This document shows, piece after piece, positions 1-7,744 of a stretch of DNA of 64,000 bases (position 1 is the first letter of the stretch; each line of letters begins with the position of its first letter). A model generated the notes under the pieces. The model worked only from the letters and a program-made list of their open reading frames with translations, did not search any database and was not told the DNA's origin. Location of the stretch: the NCBI GenBank assembly GCA_964406005.1, contig CAYOPZ010000008.1, forward strand, positions 1 to 64,000. Direction: 5' to 3'. The position numbers were made by a program, and so were the translations under genes. The DNA comes from CAYOPZ01 sp964406005. GTDB lineage: Bacteria; Bacteroidota; Bacteroidia; Bacteroidales; SM23-62.

Positions 1-649
1 CTGGTTGCAAGGTGGATTCGTAGTTATCCTGTTGTAAAACGTATTCCAGGTAGTCACCCTGTCCCCCAAATCTGCCTCCACCACCCCTGCCAAAGCCTCC
101 CATGCTTCTATCCGAAACATTGTGGGTAGCATAACACCCACCGACTTTAAGCTTGGGATCCAGGTCAATGAAATAGTTTTTATACCAGTTTTTATCTGCA
201 TCACTGAAGACGAAATCAAATGGTCCTTCAAGCTCCTTTACGAGAGTATGGGCATCCGCAAGACGGGCATCAACGTACTCATGAAGACCGGCCTGCTCAA
301 AGTTTTTAAGGGCAGTTTTATGCCTGTCTTCATTAATTTCAATGGTAATGAGCTTACCACCTGTTTTACTGAGTGCCCAGGCGATATAAATACCGGAGAG
401 ACCTGTCGAAGTGCCGATTTCAAGGGCACTTTTATAATTCCCCTTTATGACAAGGTCGTAAAGTATCTGTCCATCTGACATGGGCACATTTGCATCGTAC
501 CATTGTCCGGTATGATCGGCAAGAAATTTTTTTACTTTTTCATCCAGAGCAGTATTGTCTTTCAAATCCTGTGCGTGCAATTGCAATGGGAGCAATTCTG
601 CTGCTGTAAGAAGGTAAAGAACAATGCCAATAATTTTAAATGGTTTCAT
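1..649 (-). CDS. Exported O-methyltransferase-like protein, 3' end cut off by the window
   Basis: Reading from an ATG at 649 the minus strand stays open to the window edge (216 codons), so the C-terminus is missing. Residues 1-26 look like a Sec signal peptide ending LHA-Q. The rest matches class I SAM-dependent O-methyltransferases of the caffeoyl-CoA type: motif I ALEIGTSTGLSG and the family motif FDFVFSDADKNWYKNYF. Near the edge there is a Gly/Arg-rich loop (GGFGRGGGGRFGG) not typical of the family. A signal peptide is odd for an enzyme that needs cytoplasmic SAM; the fold may be reused or the N-terminus may be an uncleaved anchor. The family call rests on motifs; the substrate is unknown. 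Confidence 0.75.
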   Translation of the reverse strand, partial: MKPFKIIGIVLYLLTAAELLPLQLHAQDLKDNTALDEKVKKFLADHTGQWYDANVPMSDGQILYDLVIKGNYKSALEIGTSTGLSGIYIAWALSKTGGKLITIEINEDRHKTALKNFEQAGLHEYVDARLADAHTLVKELEGPFDFVFSDADKNWYKNYFIDLDPKLKVGGCYATHNVSDRSMGGFGRGGGGRFGGQGDYLEYVLQQDNYESTLQP

Positions 650-920
650 ATACTATTATTTTTAATACAGTAATCACTTCCCCCTATGTCACAAGATGAT
701 TTGATTATGTTAATCAAACACGGCAGAATTAAAACTGCTCCTACCTGAAAATAATTTCCACCTTTATGCCCGGTTTGCCATTGGTGCAATACTTAGTGTT
801 CCCATTGAAAACATCACTCGGCGAGCCAGAATAACTTTTTGCAATCGTACTTGGTTTTATCAATGGTGTTAAATATTAGACCTAAAACAATATACAAGGT
901 TTAATTCAGGATCTCTCTTT
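650..920. other. Non-coding spacer between methyltransferase and IS element
   Basis: This AT-rich spacer has no open reading frame I can support on either strand. It should hold the promoter of the minus-strand methyltransferase, but I see no clear TAnnTTTG box close to the ATG. Its right end (about 900-920) is directly next to the tnpB-proximal end of the IS200/IS605 element and would serve as the guide-encoding flank of an omega RNA. Confidence 0.4.
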
Positions 921-1080
921 GACGTCCTCCCCTCCGTAAACGAAGGGGATTCCTTGCGGGAACCCTAAAGGGTTTCCACTGGCTTCTATGAAGCCACGGG
1001 CAGTACTTCCTCACGGGTTCCTGCAGGTTCCTGCTGCCGACCGCCACTGCGGTTCGCTTGACAGGCCATCCCCGTCTGCC
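900..1080 (-). ncRNA. Predicted omega RNA (reRNA) overlapping the tnpB 3' end
   Basis: In known IS200/IS605 elements the guide RNA covers the tnpB 3' end and the right end of the element and finishes in a guide copied from flanking DNA. Here the segment after the tnpB stop at 986 can fold (AACCCTTTAGGGTT, then a CCCCT/AGGGG hairpin) and ends near 921. A guide would begin at about 920 and run leftward. The limits are inferred from family knowledge, not from transcripts. Confidence 0.35.
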
Positions 1081-2206
1081 CGACGGTTAGTATGTTTATG
1101 GCAGCATTCACATCTGCATGCTGCTCATTTCCACATTGCAAACAAACAAAATCGGATTGTGATTTCCTGTTCTCCTTTGCCGTGTATCCACAACCGGAGC
1201 ACCTCTGGGAGGAATAGCGGTATTCAACCTCAACAAGGCTGCCCCCCTGCCAGTCAAGCTTGTAGCCAAGCTGGCGCCTGAACTCAAACCATCCCTGGTC
1301 AAGGATGGATTTGTTCAGCCCGGATTTGGCACCCACACTCCTGCCAGGTTCTTCCATTGTCCCCCGGGCTGAGGCACTCATGCCCCTGATGTTCAGCCCC
1401 TCGACATACACTCTTGCGTGGTTTTGGCTTACTTCGGTTGTGAGCTTGTGAAGAAAGTCCGAACGTACATTGGCAATCCTGTGGTGAAGCCTGGATACTT
1501 TTCTTTTCTGTTTCTTCCAGTTCTCCGAGCCCTTCTTTTTCCTTGACATCTTTCTCTGTTCCCGGGCCAGGGCATCCTCATGTTTCCTGAAACTGTTCAC
1601 CCCCTCTATCATTGTCCCGTCAGAGAAGGCGGCAAAACACCTTATCCCTGCGTCTATACCTATTTCACTATCTGAAGGGTGTTTTCCTATGTCAATATCC
1701 TGTTCTGTCTGTATGGAGGCGTACCACCTGTCCGCCTTCCTTGTTATCGTGATGTTCTTTACCTTGCCCTCAATCTCCCGGCTTTTGTAAAAACCCACCC
1801 AGCCGATCCCGGGCAGGAAGATCCTGCGGTTATCTATCCTGAACCCCTGAGGAAAACGGATGCTGTCTCCCCTGGATTTCTTCCTGAAAACAGGAAGGCG
1901 CTTCAGGGGTTGACGCTTATCGAAGCAGTCCCTGAAGGCCCGCTCCAGGTCCATGAGCTTTTGCTGCAAAACCTGTGACGGGCATTCCTTCAGGAAACCA
2001 TACTCATCGGAGTGTTTCCACAGCCTGAGCCAGAAGGCCAGTTCATGGTACCAGAGCATGCCATGGCCCTTCTCCAGGCGTTCCAGGTTCATGGAAAGGG
2101 ACTTGTTCCACAGAAAACGTGCACAGCCGCAGAAACGTACCAGCTTTGATTCGGCTTCACTGTTGGTCTTTAATCTTACTTTATATGCTTTTCGTATATT
2201 TGGCAT
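986..2206 (-). CDS. tnpB: TnpB, RNA-guided RuvC-like nuclease of an IS200/IS605 element
   Basis: This 406-residue protein is full length for TnpB, the transposon nuclease ancestral to Cas12 that cuts DNA with an omega RNA guide. The RuvC triad is intact: D185 in EIGIDAGIRC, E269 in VYVEGLNIRGM and D365 in HADVNAAINIL. A zinc ribbon with C336/C339 and C355/C358 lies between the last two acidic motifs. The basic N-terminal region (residues 1-170) corresponds to the wedge/REC part. The ATG at 2206 faces the tnpA start 31 bp away. The 3' end of the gene probably also encodes the omega RNA scaffold. Known family members favour retention of the element at donor sites; activity of this copy is inferred. 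Confidence 0.92.
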   Translation of the reverse strand: MPNIRKAYKVRLKTNSEAESKLVRFCGCARFLWNKSLSMNLERLEKGHGMLWYHELAFWLRLWKHSDEYGFLKECPSQVLQQKLMDLERAFRDCFDKRQPLKRLPVFRKKSRGDSIRFPQGFRIDNRRIFLPGIGWVGFYKSREIEGKVKNITITRKADRWYASIQTEQDIDIGKHPSDSEIGIDAGIRCFAAFSDGTMIEGVNSFRKHEDALAREQRKMSRKKKGSENWKKQKRKVSRLHHRIANVRSDFLHKLTTEVSQNHARVYVEGLNIRGMSASARGTMEEPGRSVGAKSGLNKSILDQGWFEFRRQLGYKLDWQGGSLVEVEYRYSSQRCSGCGYTAKENRKSQSDFVCLQCGNEQHADVNAAINILTVGQTGMACQANRSGGRQQEPAGTREEVLPVAS

Positions 2207-2237
2207 TTATCCTTAATTTACTAAAATTATTTCATTT

Positions 2238-2485
2238 ATGCAAGATCTTCGTACAAAAAGACATGTAGTGCATTCTCTTCACATGCATTTGGTCTTTGTG
2301 ACCAAATACCGTAAAAAGGTATTCTCTCCATTTATGATCGAAAGGTTGAAAAATCATCTTAAGCGGGTGTGTAATATTTGTAAAAGTATTACTGGAAAGG
2401 AGGTTTATTGTCACCGAGCTATTTCATTGCTTCCTGTGGTGGTGATCCGCTGGATATTGTCAAACAATACATCGAAAATCAGTAA
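2238..2485 (+). pseudogene. tnpA: TnpA (Y1 HUH transposase) remnant with internal deletion and frameshift
   Basis: The start MQDLRTKRHVVHSLHMHLVF and KYRKKVF match the N-terminus of IS200-type transposases. The reading frame then loses homology. In the next frame (about 2420-2485) the family C-terminus reappears, with SPSYFIASCGGDPLDIVKQY followed by IENQ and a TAA at 2483. About 55-60 codons are missing between these blocks, including the HUH metal-binding motif. The catalytic Tyr and Gln of YIENQ remain. The plain open frame runs on to 2510 but its tail is out of frame. The protein cannot be an active transposase. Confidence 0.85.
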
Positions 2486-2638
2486 ATTCGTGCTTACATC
2501 CCATCCCTGAAGTGAAGGGGTTTTACGCACGGATTGGATAAAAGGTAAGTTACTTGTAGGTTAGTTGTTAGAATAGTGTTAAATTGTGTAAGGGAACATT
2601 TTGGCAAAGATTTTGTTAGTACATTTGAAACGATAATT

Positions 2639-2788
2639 ATGGAACAGGATTTCGTTCGCATCGAAAAAGAGCTGGCGCTTGAGGCATGGATGCTCCAGAC
2701 ATTCAGGCTGGAAGACAAAATCCTGGAAGAGGATCTTGTCATTGAGGGTTGGTTGAACCCGAATATAGCATGGTTTGAGCTGAACTGA
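2639..2788 (+). CDS. Small hypothetical ORF, 49 residues, possibly a gene fragment
   Basis: The stretch 2486-2900 has no other gene. This short ORF can start at ATG 2639, or at 2576 with a less protein-like extension. It begins MEQDFVRIEKELALEA and ends LNPNIAWFELN; it is acidic and probably helical. I recognise no family. It may be the leftover 3' end of a gene disrupted near the IS. Downstream, AAAGGT at 2819 can pair with ACCTTT at 2845 ahead of a T run, a weak terminator candidate. Confidence 0.3.
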   Translation: MEQDFVRIEKELALEAWMLQTFRLEDKILEEDLVIEGWLNPNIAWFELN

Positions 2789-2900
2789 GCTGCGTCAATA
2801 TTTCCCCAATATATATCCAAAGGTTGTGGTTCTAAGGAGTCATGACCTTTTTTGTTTTAAATCTTTAATGTAATTTTATATCTGCAGAAATCTACGTTCA

Positions 2901-3749
2901 ATGGAAAAGAACCGCAATACCGTTCTCGTAACCTGGGATTATACGGAACTCTCTGAAAACGCGCTGCTTCATGCCCTCAGGATAGGAAGGCTGGTGGAAA
3001 GCGGTGTACGCCTGGTGCATATCGTAGACCCGGCGGAATCGAAGCTGCCCCTTCCGGAAGTGAAGACGAAATTCGGGGAAAAGGTAGATGAGCTCAGCAG
3101 GAAATATGATTTCGACCTGCAGGGCATTGTGCTGACAGGGACCATTTTCAAGGCCATATCCGAATATGCCAATGATTCGGATGCACAGATGGTCATCATG
3201 GGGACGCACGGCATCAGGGGTGTACAGAAGATCACGGGAAGCTGGGCCCTGAAGGTCATCGTCGGATCTTCAGTTCCCTTCCTTGTTGTACAGGACAAAC
3301 CCCGGTCGGATGAACGATTCAGCAATATTGTATTTCCCATCGATTTCAAGGCTGAGAACAAGGAAAAGCTGCAATGGGCCATTTACATGGGGAAATACTT
3401 TAACAGCAAGGTGTATCTGTTCAAGGCTCCGGTGTCAGACAGGGGACTGATGAAAAAAGTGAACATAAACCTGAGTTTTGCGGTAAAATTCCTGATCCAG
3501 AATAATCTGGATTACGAAATACATACGGGGAAAAAAGCCTCCCGGTTTGCAAGGGAAACCCTGGAATTTGCAGAAGAGAAAAAAGCCGACCTGATCCTGA
3601 TCACCACCACCAAGAACATCAATATCGCAAACTACGTGCTTGGAGCCCAGGAGCAGGCCATTATCGCCAACAGTTCGAAGATCCCCGTGATGTGTGTTAA
3701 TCCCCGGGCAGCCTACGCCCATGTCGGCCAGTTCATGTGGGGGAGATAG
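2901..3749 (+). CDS. Universal stress protein, two tandem UspA domains
   Basis: The 282-residue protein has two UspA folds (about 1-132 and 140-270). The first carries the ATP-binding signature of the nucleotide-binding class: G101, G104 and then G113-S114 in MGTHGIRGVQKITGS. The second domain lacks a clear copy of that motif, so it is probably structural. Such proteins are cytoplasmic and induced by starvation or redox stress. The gene stands alone between the IS region and a convergent TPR gene. Confidence 0.9.
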   Translation: MEKNRNTVLVTWDYTELSENALLHALRIGRLVESGVRLVHIVDPAESKLPLPEVKTKFGEKVDELSRKYDFDLQGIVLTGTIFKAISEYANDSDAQMVIMGTHGIRGVQKITGSWALKVIVGSSVPFLVVQDKPRSDERFSNIVFPIDFKAENKEKLQWAIYMGKYFNSKVYLFKAPVSDRGLMKKVNINLSFAVKFLIQNNLDYEIHTGKKASRFARETLEFAEEKKADLILITTTKNINIANYVLGAQEQAIIANSSKIPVMCVNPRAAYAHVGQFMWGR

Positions 3750-3777
3750 ATCGCTTCTGAATACTCAGGATGACAAT

Positions 3778-4761
3778 TCACTGACAATTCAGGACATCTT
3801 CCATTTTACGCCTGGCATTGGCCTCGTAAGATCCGACAAGTGCGTGGCTGTATGCGTCGCAGGCTTTGTCGTATTCCACCAGTGAGGTGTAGATATTACC
3901 GAGTTCATAATAGATCCTGGCCTGTTTGTCCGCATCATCTTCTTCATACTCAAGCGCCTGGAGCCCGGCTTCCACAGCCTCATCGAGTTCACCCAGCCTG
4001 TCGTGTATCACACAGATCAGGTAGTAAGCTTCCGGGTTTTCAGGATCATACTTGAAAGAGGTTTGGAAATTTGACATGGCATTGTCGAAATCTGCGGCAT
4101 TGAATGCGATTTTTCCCTGGTTCATGAAATAATCTTTCAGCGTTTTGGCAGCGGCTTCCGCAGTTTTTTCATCTCCTTGTGAATTACCTGCTTCAAAGGT
4201 CTGTTCCAAAGTGGAAATCATCTCGTCAGTTTTCTCCTGTTTCCTGTATACCATGGCTTTTCCGTACATGGCCCTGGCATAGCCAGGTATATACTCGATG
4301 GCTTTGTCATAGCTGGCAAGCGCAGCTTCGTACTCCCCGGAGGAGTATTGTGAGTTGCCGACAATGACACAGAGCTGTGGAATGTACGCCAGGGATTTCC
4401 CTTTGACATCATCGTTCCCGTATTTTTCGCTGGCAGTTACGGTTTCCTCAAAGCTGGTAATTGCACCGGGATAGTCCTTTGCCTTGTATTTATCGATAGA
4501 AATCCTGTAGTAAAGGTTAGGGATCTGCTCCATGGCCATTTTTTTCACTTCATCTCCTTCGGCTCCGAGGGCCGTAGCCATCTCATAGGATGCTTCGAAC
4601 TTTTCAATGGCTGCTTCAAAATTACCGGCGGTCACCTCGTCGGCGCCGGCATTGAATGTTTCAACTGCATCGCTGTAGGTTTGTGCCTTCAGCGGAACGG
4701 CAAAAAGCATGACGGTAAAAATTGAGACCCAGATCCTGAAATTTTTTCTTCTTGATGTCAT
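3778..4761 (-). CDS. Exported tetratricopeptide repeat protein
   Basis: I chose the ATG at 4761 (327 residues) over an upstream one at 4818 because it places a signal peptide at the N-terminus (MTSRRKNFRIWVSIFTVMLF, cleavage near LKA-Q). The mature part is a chain of TPR-type helix pairs, seen in repeats such as GNFEAAIEKFEASYE, GEYEAALASYDKAIEY and GELDEAVEAGLQALEY. The protein is probably periplasmic and acts as a docking scaffold; partners are unknown. It is a single-gene unit with a promoter-like box just upstream. Confidence 0.85.
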   Translation of the reverse strand: MTSRRKNFRIWVSIFTVMLFAVPLKAQTYSDAVETFNAGADEVTAGNFEAAIEKFEASYEMATALGAEGDEVKKMAMEQIPNLYYRISIDKYKAKDYPGAITSFEETVTASEKYGNDDVKGKSLAYIPQLCVIVGNSQYSSGEYEAALASYDKAIEYIPGYARAMYGKAMVYRKQEKTDEMISTLEQTFEAGNSQGDEKTAEAAAKTLKDYFMNQGKIAFNAADFDNAMSNFQTSFKYDPENPEAYYLICVIHDRLGELDEAVEAGLQALEYEEDDADKQARIYYELGNIYTSLVEYDKACDAYSHALVGSYEANARRKMEDVLNCQ

Positions 4762-4815
4762 TTTATAAGGATTTAAATAATAGTCACTTACTCTCGGAAG
4801 ACTTTTCTGAATTTG

Positions 4816-4823
4816 CAAAAATA
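4816..4823 (-). promoter_or_regulatory. Bacteroidota -7 box (TATTTTTG) for the TPR gene
   Basis: On the minus strand TATTTTTG matches the Bacteroidota -7 consensus TAnnTTTG. An ATTG 18 bp further upstream resembles the -33 TTTG. The box lies 55 bp before the chosen ATG at 4761 and overlaps the alternative start at 4818, which supports the shorter protein. Confidence 0.5.
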
Positions 4824-4879
4824 GAATTTTTTAAATATAATCAATGATTTTAAAAAAAATTACGTGTAAAAGCTGAACT

Positions 4880-6304
4880 TTGGCAGCAGCCGCAATCATT
4901 CCGTTTATCCTTTACTTTCTTGTTGTTACAGGCATTGGTGTTTATGCGACGAAATTTTCATCGAAAGGGGTTTCTGAATTCTTCCTCGGGGGAAGGCAAA
5001 TGGGCCGTTTTGTCGTTGCCCTGTCTGCAGTGGTGTCAGGACGTTCCGCATGGCTTCTTCTCGGGGTTACGGGGATGGCTTACAGCATGGGACTTTCGGC
5101 CCTCTGGGCAGTAGCGGGTTATATCCTGGTGGAGTTCCTGCTTTTCCTCTATTATGCCCCGAGGTTACGTAAATTCACCGGGCGGCACGACTGTATCACA
5201 CTGCCGGATTTTTATGCGGCACGGTTCGACGACAGGTCCGGGGCGTTGCGGATACTTATCGTCATTATATTCCTGGTGTTCATGGTCACCTATGTTTCCT
5301 CGCAGTTTGTGGGCGGGGGTAAGGCGTTTTTTGCGAATTTCGGGCTGAACCAGGATTGGGGGCTGATCCTCACTGCTGCAATCGTTCTGTTATATACAAT
5401 CCTGGGGGGATTCCTGGCCGTCAGCCTGACCGATGTCATACAGGCGGTTTTCATGCTGGCCGCGCTGATAGGCCTGCCGGTATATGCAATCGTACGGTTC
5501 GGCGGATGGGAGATGGTATCGCAGCAGGTGCTTTCCACCGACGGGCAGTTTCTGAACCCGGTGGCCCTTTCAGCCGGGGTCTTTATTGGTTTTGCAGGGA
5601 TCGGGCTTGGTTCTCCCGGCAATCCGCATATTCTGGTGCGCTATATGTCCATAAAGGATCCCTCGCAGTTTCGCTGGACCGCCATCGTAGGAACCGTCTG
5701 GAATGTACTGATGGCCGCAGGAGCAATATTCATCGGCCTGGTGGGAAGGGCATGGTTCCCCCTTGAAAGCATGCTTCCTGACAGCGACCCGGAAAATGTC
5801 TACCTGAGCCTGGCCGGCAAACTGCTGCATCCCGCACTTGCAGGACTGCTGCTTGCCTCTATTTTTGCCGCCATTATGTCGACTGCCGACAGCCAGCTCC
5901 TGGTGGCGGCATCAAGCCTCGTACGCGACCTGTATCAGAAAATACTGAGGAAGGACACACCTGTACCGGACAGATACCTTGCCATGCTGAGCAGGCTGTG
6001 TGTGGTTTTGCTGGTAATTGCCGCCGTTATACTGGGGATCGTAACGGAGGATCTTGTATTCTGGTTCGTGCTGTTTGCGTGGGCAGGCCTGGGAGCGGCC
6101 ATCGGGCCCACTTCCATCCTGGCGCTTTTCTGGAAAAGGACAACCCGGAGCGGAGTGATCGCAGGATTGATCACAGGCACGCTTACCGTTTTTGTTTGGA
6201 AGTCCGTACCCGCGCTTTCAGGCCAGATCTATGAGTTGATCCCGGCCTTTTTCCTGGCCCTGGCGGCCACGGTTGCAGTAAGCCTGGTCACCGGTAAAGA
6301 ATAA
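4880..6304 (+). CDS. Sodium:solute symporter, PutP-like (SSS family)
   Basis: The 474-residue polytopic inner-membrane protein has about 13 hydrophobic segments. The N-terminal FFLGGRQMGRFVVALSAVVS and the later MSTADSQLLVAASSLVRDLY are typical of PutP-like members of the SSS family, which import solutes with sodium; proline is the nearest guess. A TGA at 4874 is in frame just upstream, so TTG 4880 is the first possible start and the next ATG would delete the first helix. asnS follows 42 bp downstream but has its own promoter box. Confidence 0.88.
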   Translation: MAAAAIIPFILYFLVVTGIGVYATKFSSKGVSEFFLGGRQMGRFVVALSAVVSGRSAWLLLGVTGMAYSMGLSALWAVAGYILVEFLLFLYYAPRLRKFTGRHDCITLPDFYAARFDDRSGALRILIVIIFLVFMVTYVSSQFVGGGKAFFANFGLNQDWGLILTAAIVLLYTILGGFLAVSLTDVIQAVFMLAALIGLPVYAIVRFGGWEMVSQQVLSTDGQFLNPVALSAGVFIGFAGIGLGSPGNPHILVRYMSIKDPSQFRWTAIVGTVWNVLMAAGAIFIGLVGRAWFPLESMLPDSDPENVYLSLAGKLLHPALAGLLLASIFAAIMSTADSQLLVAASSLVRDLYQKILRKDTPVPDRYLAMLSRLCVVLLVIAAVILGIVTEDLVFWFVLFAWAGLGAAIGPTSILALFWKRTTRSGVIAGLITGTLTVFVWKSVPALSGQIYELIPAFFLALAATVAVSLVTGKE

Positions 6305-6318
6305 AGGACAAAAAAGAT

Positions 6319-6326
6319 TAATTTTG
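6319..6326 (+). promoter_or_regulatory. -7 box (TAATTTTG) upstream of asnS
   Basis: TAATTTTG matches the Bacteroidota -7 consensus 20 bp before the asnS ATG. No clear -33 TTTG is visible at the usual spacing. Confidence 0.4.
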
Positions 6327-6346
6327 TGATTTGACAAGCCATTAAA

Positions 6347-7744
6347 ATGAAGGAAGCAACAAGGCCGAAGATTAAAGAACTTCTTTCATCAAAGGAATTC
6401 GGAAAGGATTTTCTGCTGAAGGGGTGGGTGCGCACGAAAAGAGGGAACAACAAAATTGCCTTTGTGGACCTGAACGACGGCTCTACGATCAGGAATATCC
6501 AGATCGTGATAGATGTTCCCGGCTTCGACGGGTCCGTGATTGGCAGGATAACCACCGGCGCCTGCCTTGCCGTTGCCGGGACCCTTGTCGAGTCGATGGG
6601 AAAGGGGCAGAACGTGGAGATCAGGGCAAAGGAGATAGAGGTTTACGGGGCGGCAGACCCGGAGGTGTATCCTCTTCAGAAAAAGGGACACTCCATGGAA
6701 TTTCTCCGGGACATTGCCCATTTGCGCCCGCGCACCAACACTTTCGGCGCCATCCTGCGGATCAGGCACCACCTGGCCTTTGCCATACACAAGTATTTTA
6801 ACGACGAGGGGTTTTATTATATGCATACCCCCATCATCACTGGCTCAGATGCCGAAGGCGCCGGGGAGATGTTCCGGGTAACCACCCTTGACCCCCTGCA
6901 CCCCCCCCTGAACGATGAAAAAAACGTGGATTACAGGAAGGATTTTTTCGGGAAGGAGACCAACCTTACGGTGTCGGGGCAACTTGAAGGGGAACTGGGA
7001 GCGCTGGCCCTGTCTAAAATATATACCTTCGGTCCCACCTTCCGTGCCGAGAATTCCAATACGCCGCGCCATCTGGCCGAATTCTGGATGATAGAACCGG
7101 AGATGGCCTTCTATGACATCAACGACAATATGGACCTGGCCGAGGGCCACCTCAAATACCTGGTCCGTTACATCATGGACAAATGCAGGGACGACCTTGA
7201 ATTCCTTCAGAAGATGTACGACAATGAACTTACCGGGCGGCTCGATTTCATCCTGGACAACGATTTTGAACGCATCGTCTACACAGATGCCGTCAAAATC
7301 CTTGAAAAATCGGGGCGGGAATGGGAGTTTCCCGTGGGTTGGGGAAAGGATCTTCAGGCCGAGCACGAACGCTACCTTGTAGAAAAACATTTTAAAAAGC
7401 CGGTGATCATCAGGGATTACCCGAAGGACATCAAGGCTTTCTACATGAAACAGAATGAGGACGGAAAGACCGTGCGGGCCATGGATGTGCTTTTTCCCCG
7501 GATCGGGGAGATCATCGGGGGTTCCCAGCGGGAAGAAGATTACGACAGGCTCGAACAGCGGATCAGGGAGCTTGGGATCCCCGCACAGGAACTATGGTGG
7601 TACCTGGAAACCAGGAAGTTCGGAACGGCGCCCCACAGCGGGTTCGGGCTGGGGTTCGAACGCCTTATGCTCTTTCTCACAGGGATGAGCAATATCAGGG
7701 ACGTCATTCCCTTTCCCCGCACCCCCAATAACGCGGAATTCTAA
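6347..7744 (+). CDS. asnS: Asparaginyl-tRNA synthetase
   Basis: The 465-residue class IIb synthetase charges tRNA-Asn. An N-terminal OB-fold anticodon-binding domain spans about 20-105 (GWVRTKRGNNKIAFVDLNDG). The catalytic domain shows motif 2 at 229-252 (GPTFRAENSNTPRHLAEFW) and motif 3 near 432-446 (GFGLGFERLMLFLTG). GSDAEGAGEMF at 166-176 is typical of AsnRS rather than AspRS. Its stop overlaps the stop of the convergent ATPase gene by 4 bp. Confidence 0.96.
   Translation: MKEATRPKIKELLSSKEFGKDFLLKGWVRTKRGNNKIAFVDLNDGSTIRNIQIVIDVPGFDGSVIGRITTGACLAVAGTLVESMGKGQNVEIRAKEIEVYGAADPEVYPLQKKGHSMEFLRDIAHLRPRTNTFGAILRIRHHLAFAIHKYFNDEGFYYMHTPIITGSDAEGAGEMFRVTTLDPLHPPLNDEKNVDYRKDFFGKETNLTVSGQLEGELGALALSKIYTFGPTFRAENSNTPRHLAEFWMIEPEMAFYDINDNMDLAEGHLKYLVRYIMDKCRDDLEFLQKMYDNELTGRLDFILDNDFERIVYTDAVKILEKSGREWEFPVGWGKDLQAEHERYLVEKHFKKPVIIRDYPKDIKAFYMKQNEDGKTVRAMDVLFPRIGEIIGGSQREEDYDRLEQRIRELGIPAQELWWYLETRKFGTAPHSGFGLGFERLMLFLTGMSNIRDVIPFPRTPNNAEF

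Larger units (their letters stand above)
921..2530 (-). mobile_element. IS200/IS605-family element with intact tnpB and deleted tnpA
   Basis: The element has divergent genes in the IS605 arrangement: tnpB on the minus strand, tnpA remnant on the plus strand. Both ends carry small subterminal hairpins. Near 930-948 CCCCT pairs with AGGGG around a short loop, and near 2503-2520 CCCT pairs with AGGG. The minus-strand end reads GGAGGACGTC, a common right-end form in this family. The left boundary (about 2520-2535) is approximate because these elements make no target duplications. The transposase lacks its HUH motif, so the copy cannot move by itself. Confidence 0.75.

Noticed and set aside
122..478. 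Plus-strand ORF of 118 residues near the window start
   Set aside because: It is antisense to the O-methyltransferase, whose minus-strand frame has clear motifs and stays open through the whole region.
2238..2510. A complete 90-residue gene in the tnpA position
   Set aside because: The tail after about 2420 is out of frame; the true TnpA C-terminus is found in the neighbouring frame ending at 2485, so this is a deletion remnant.
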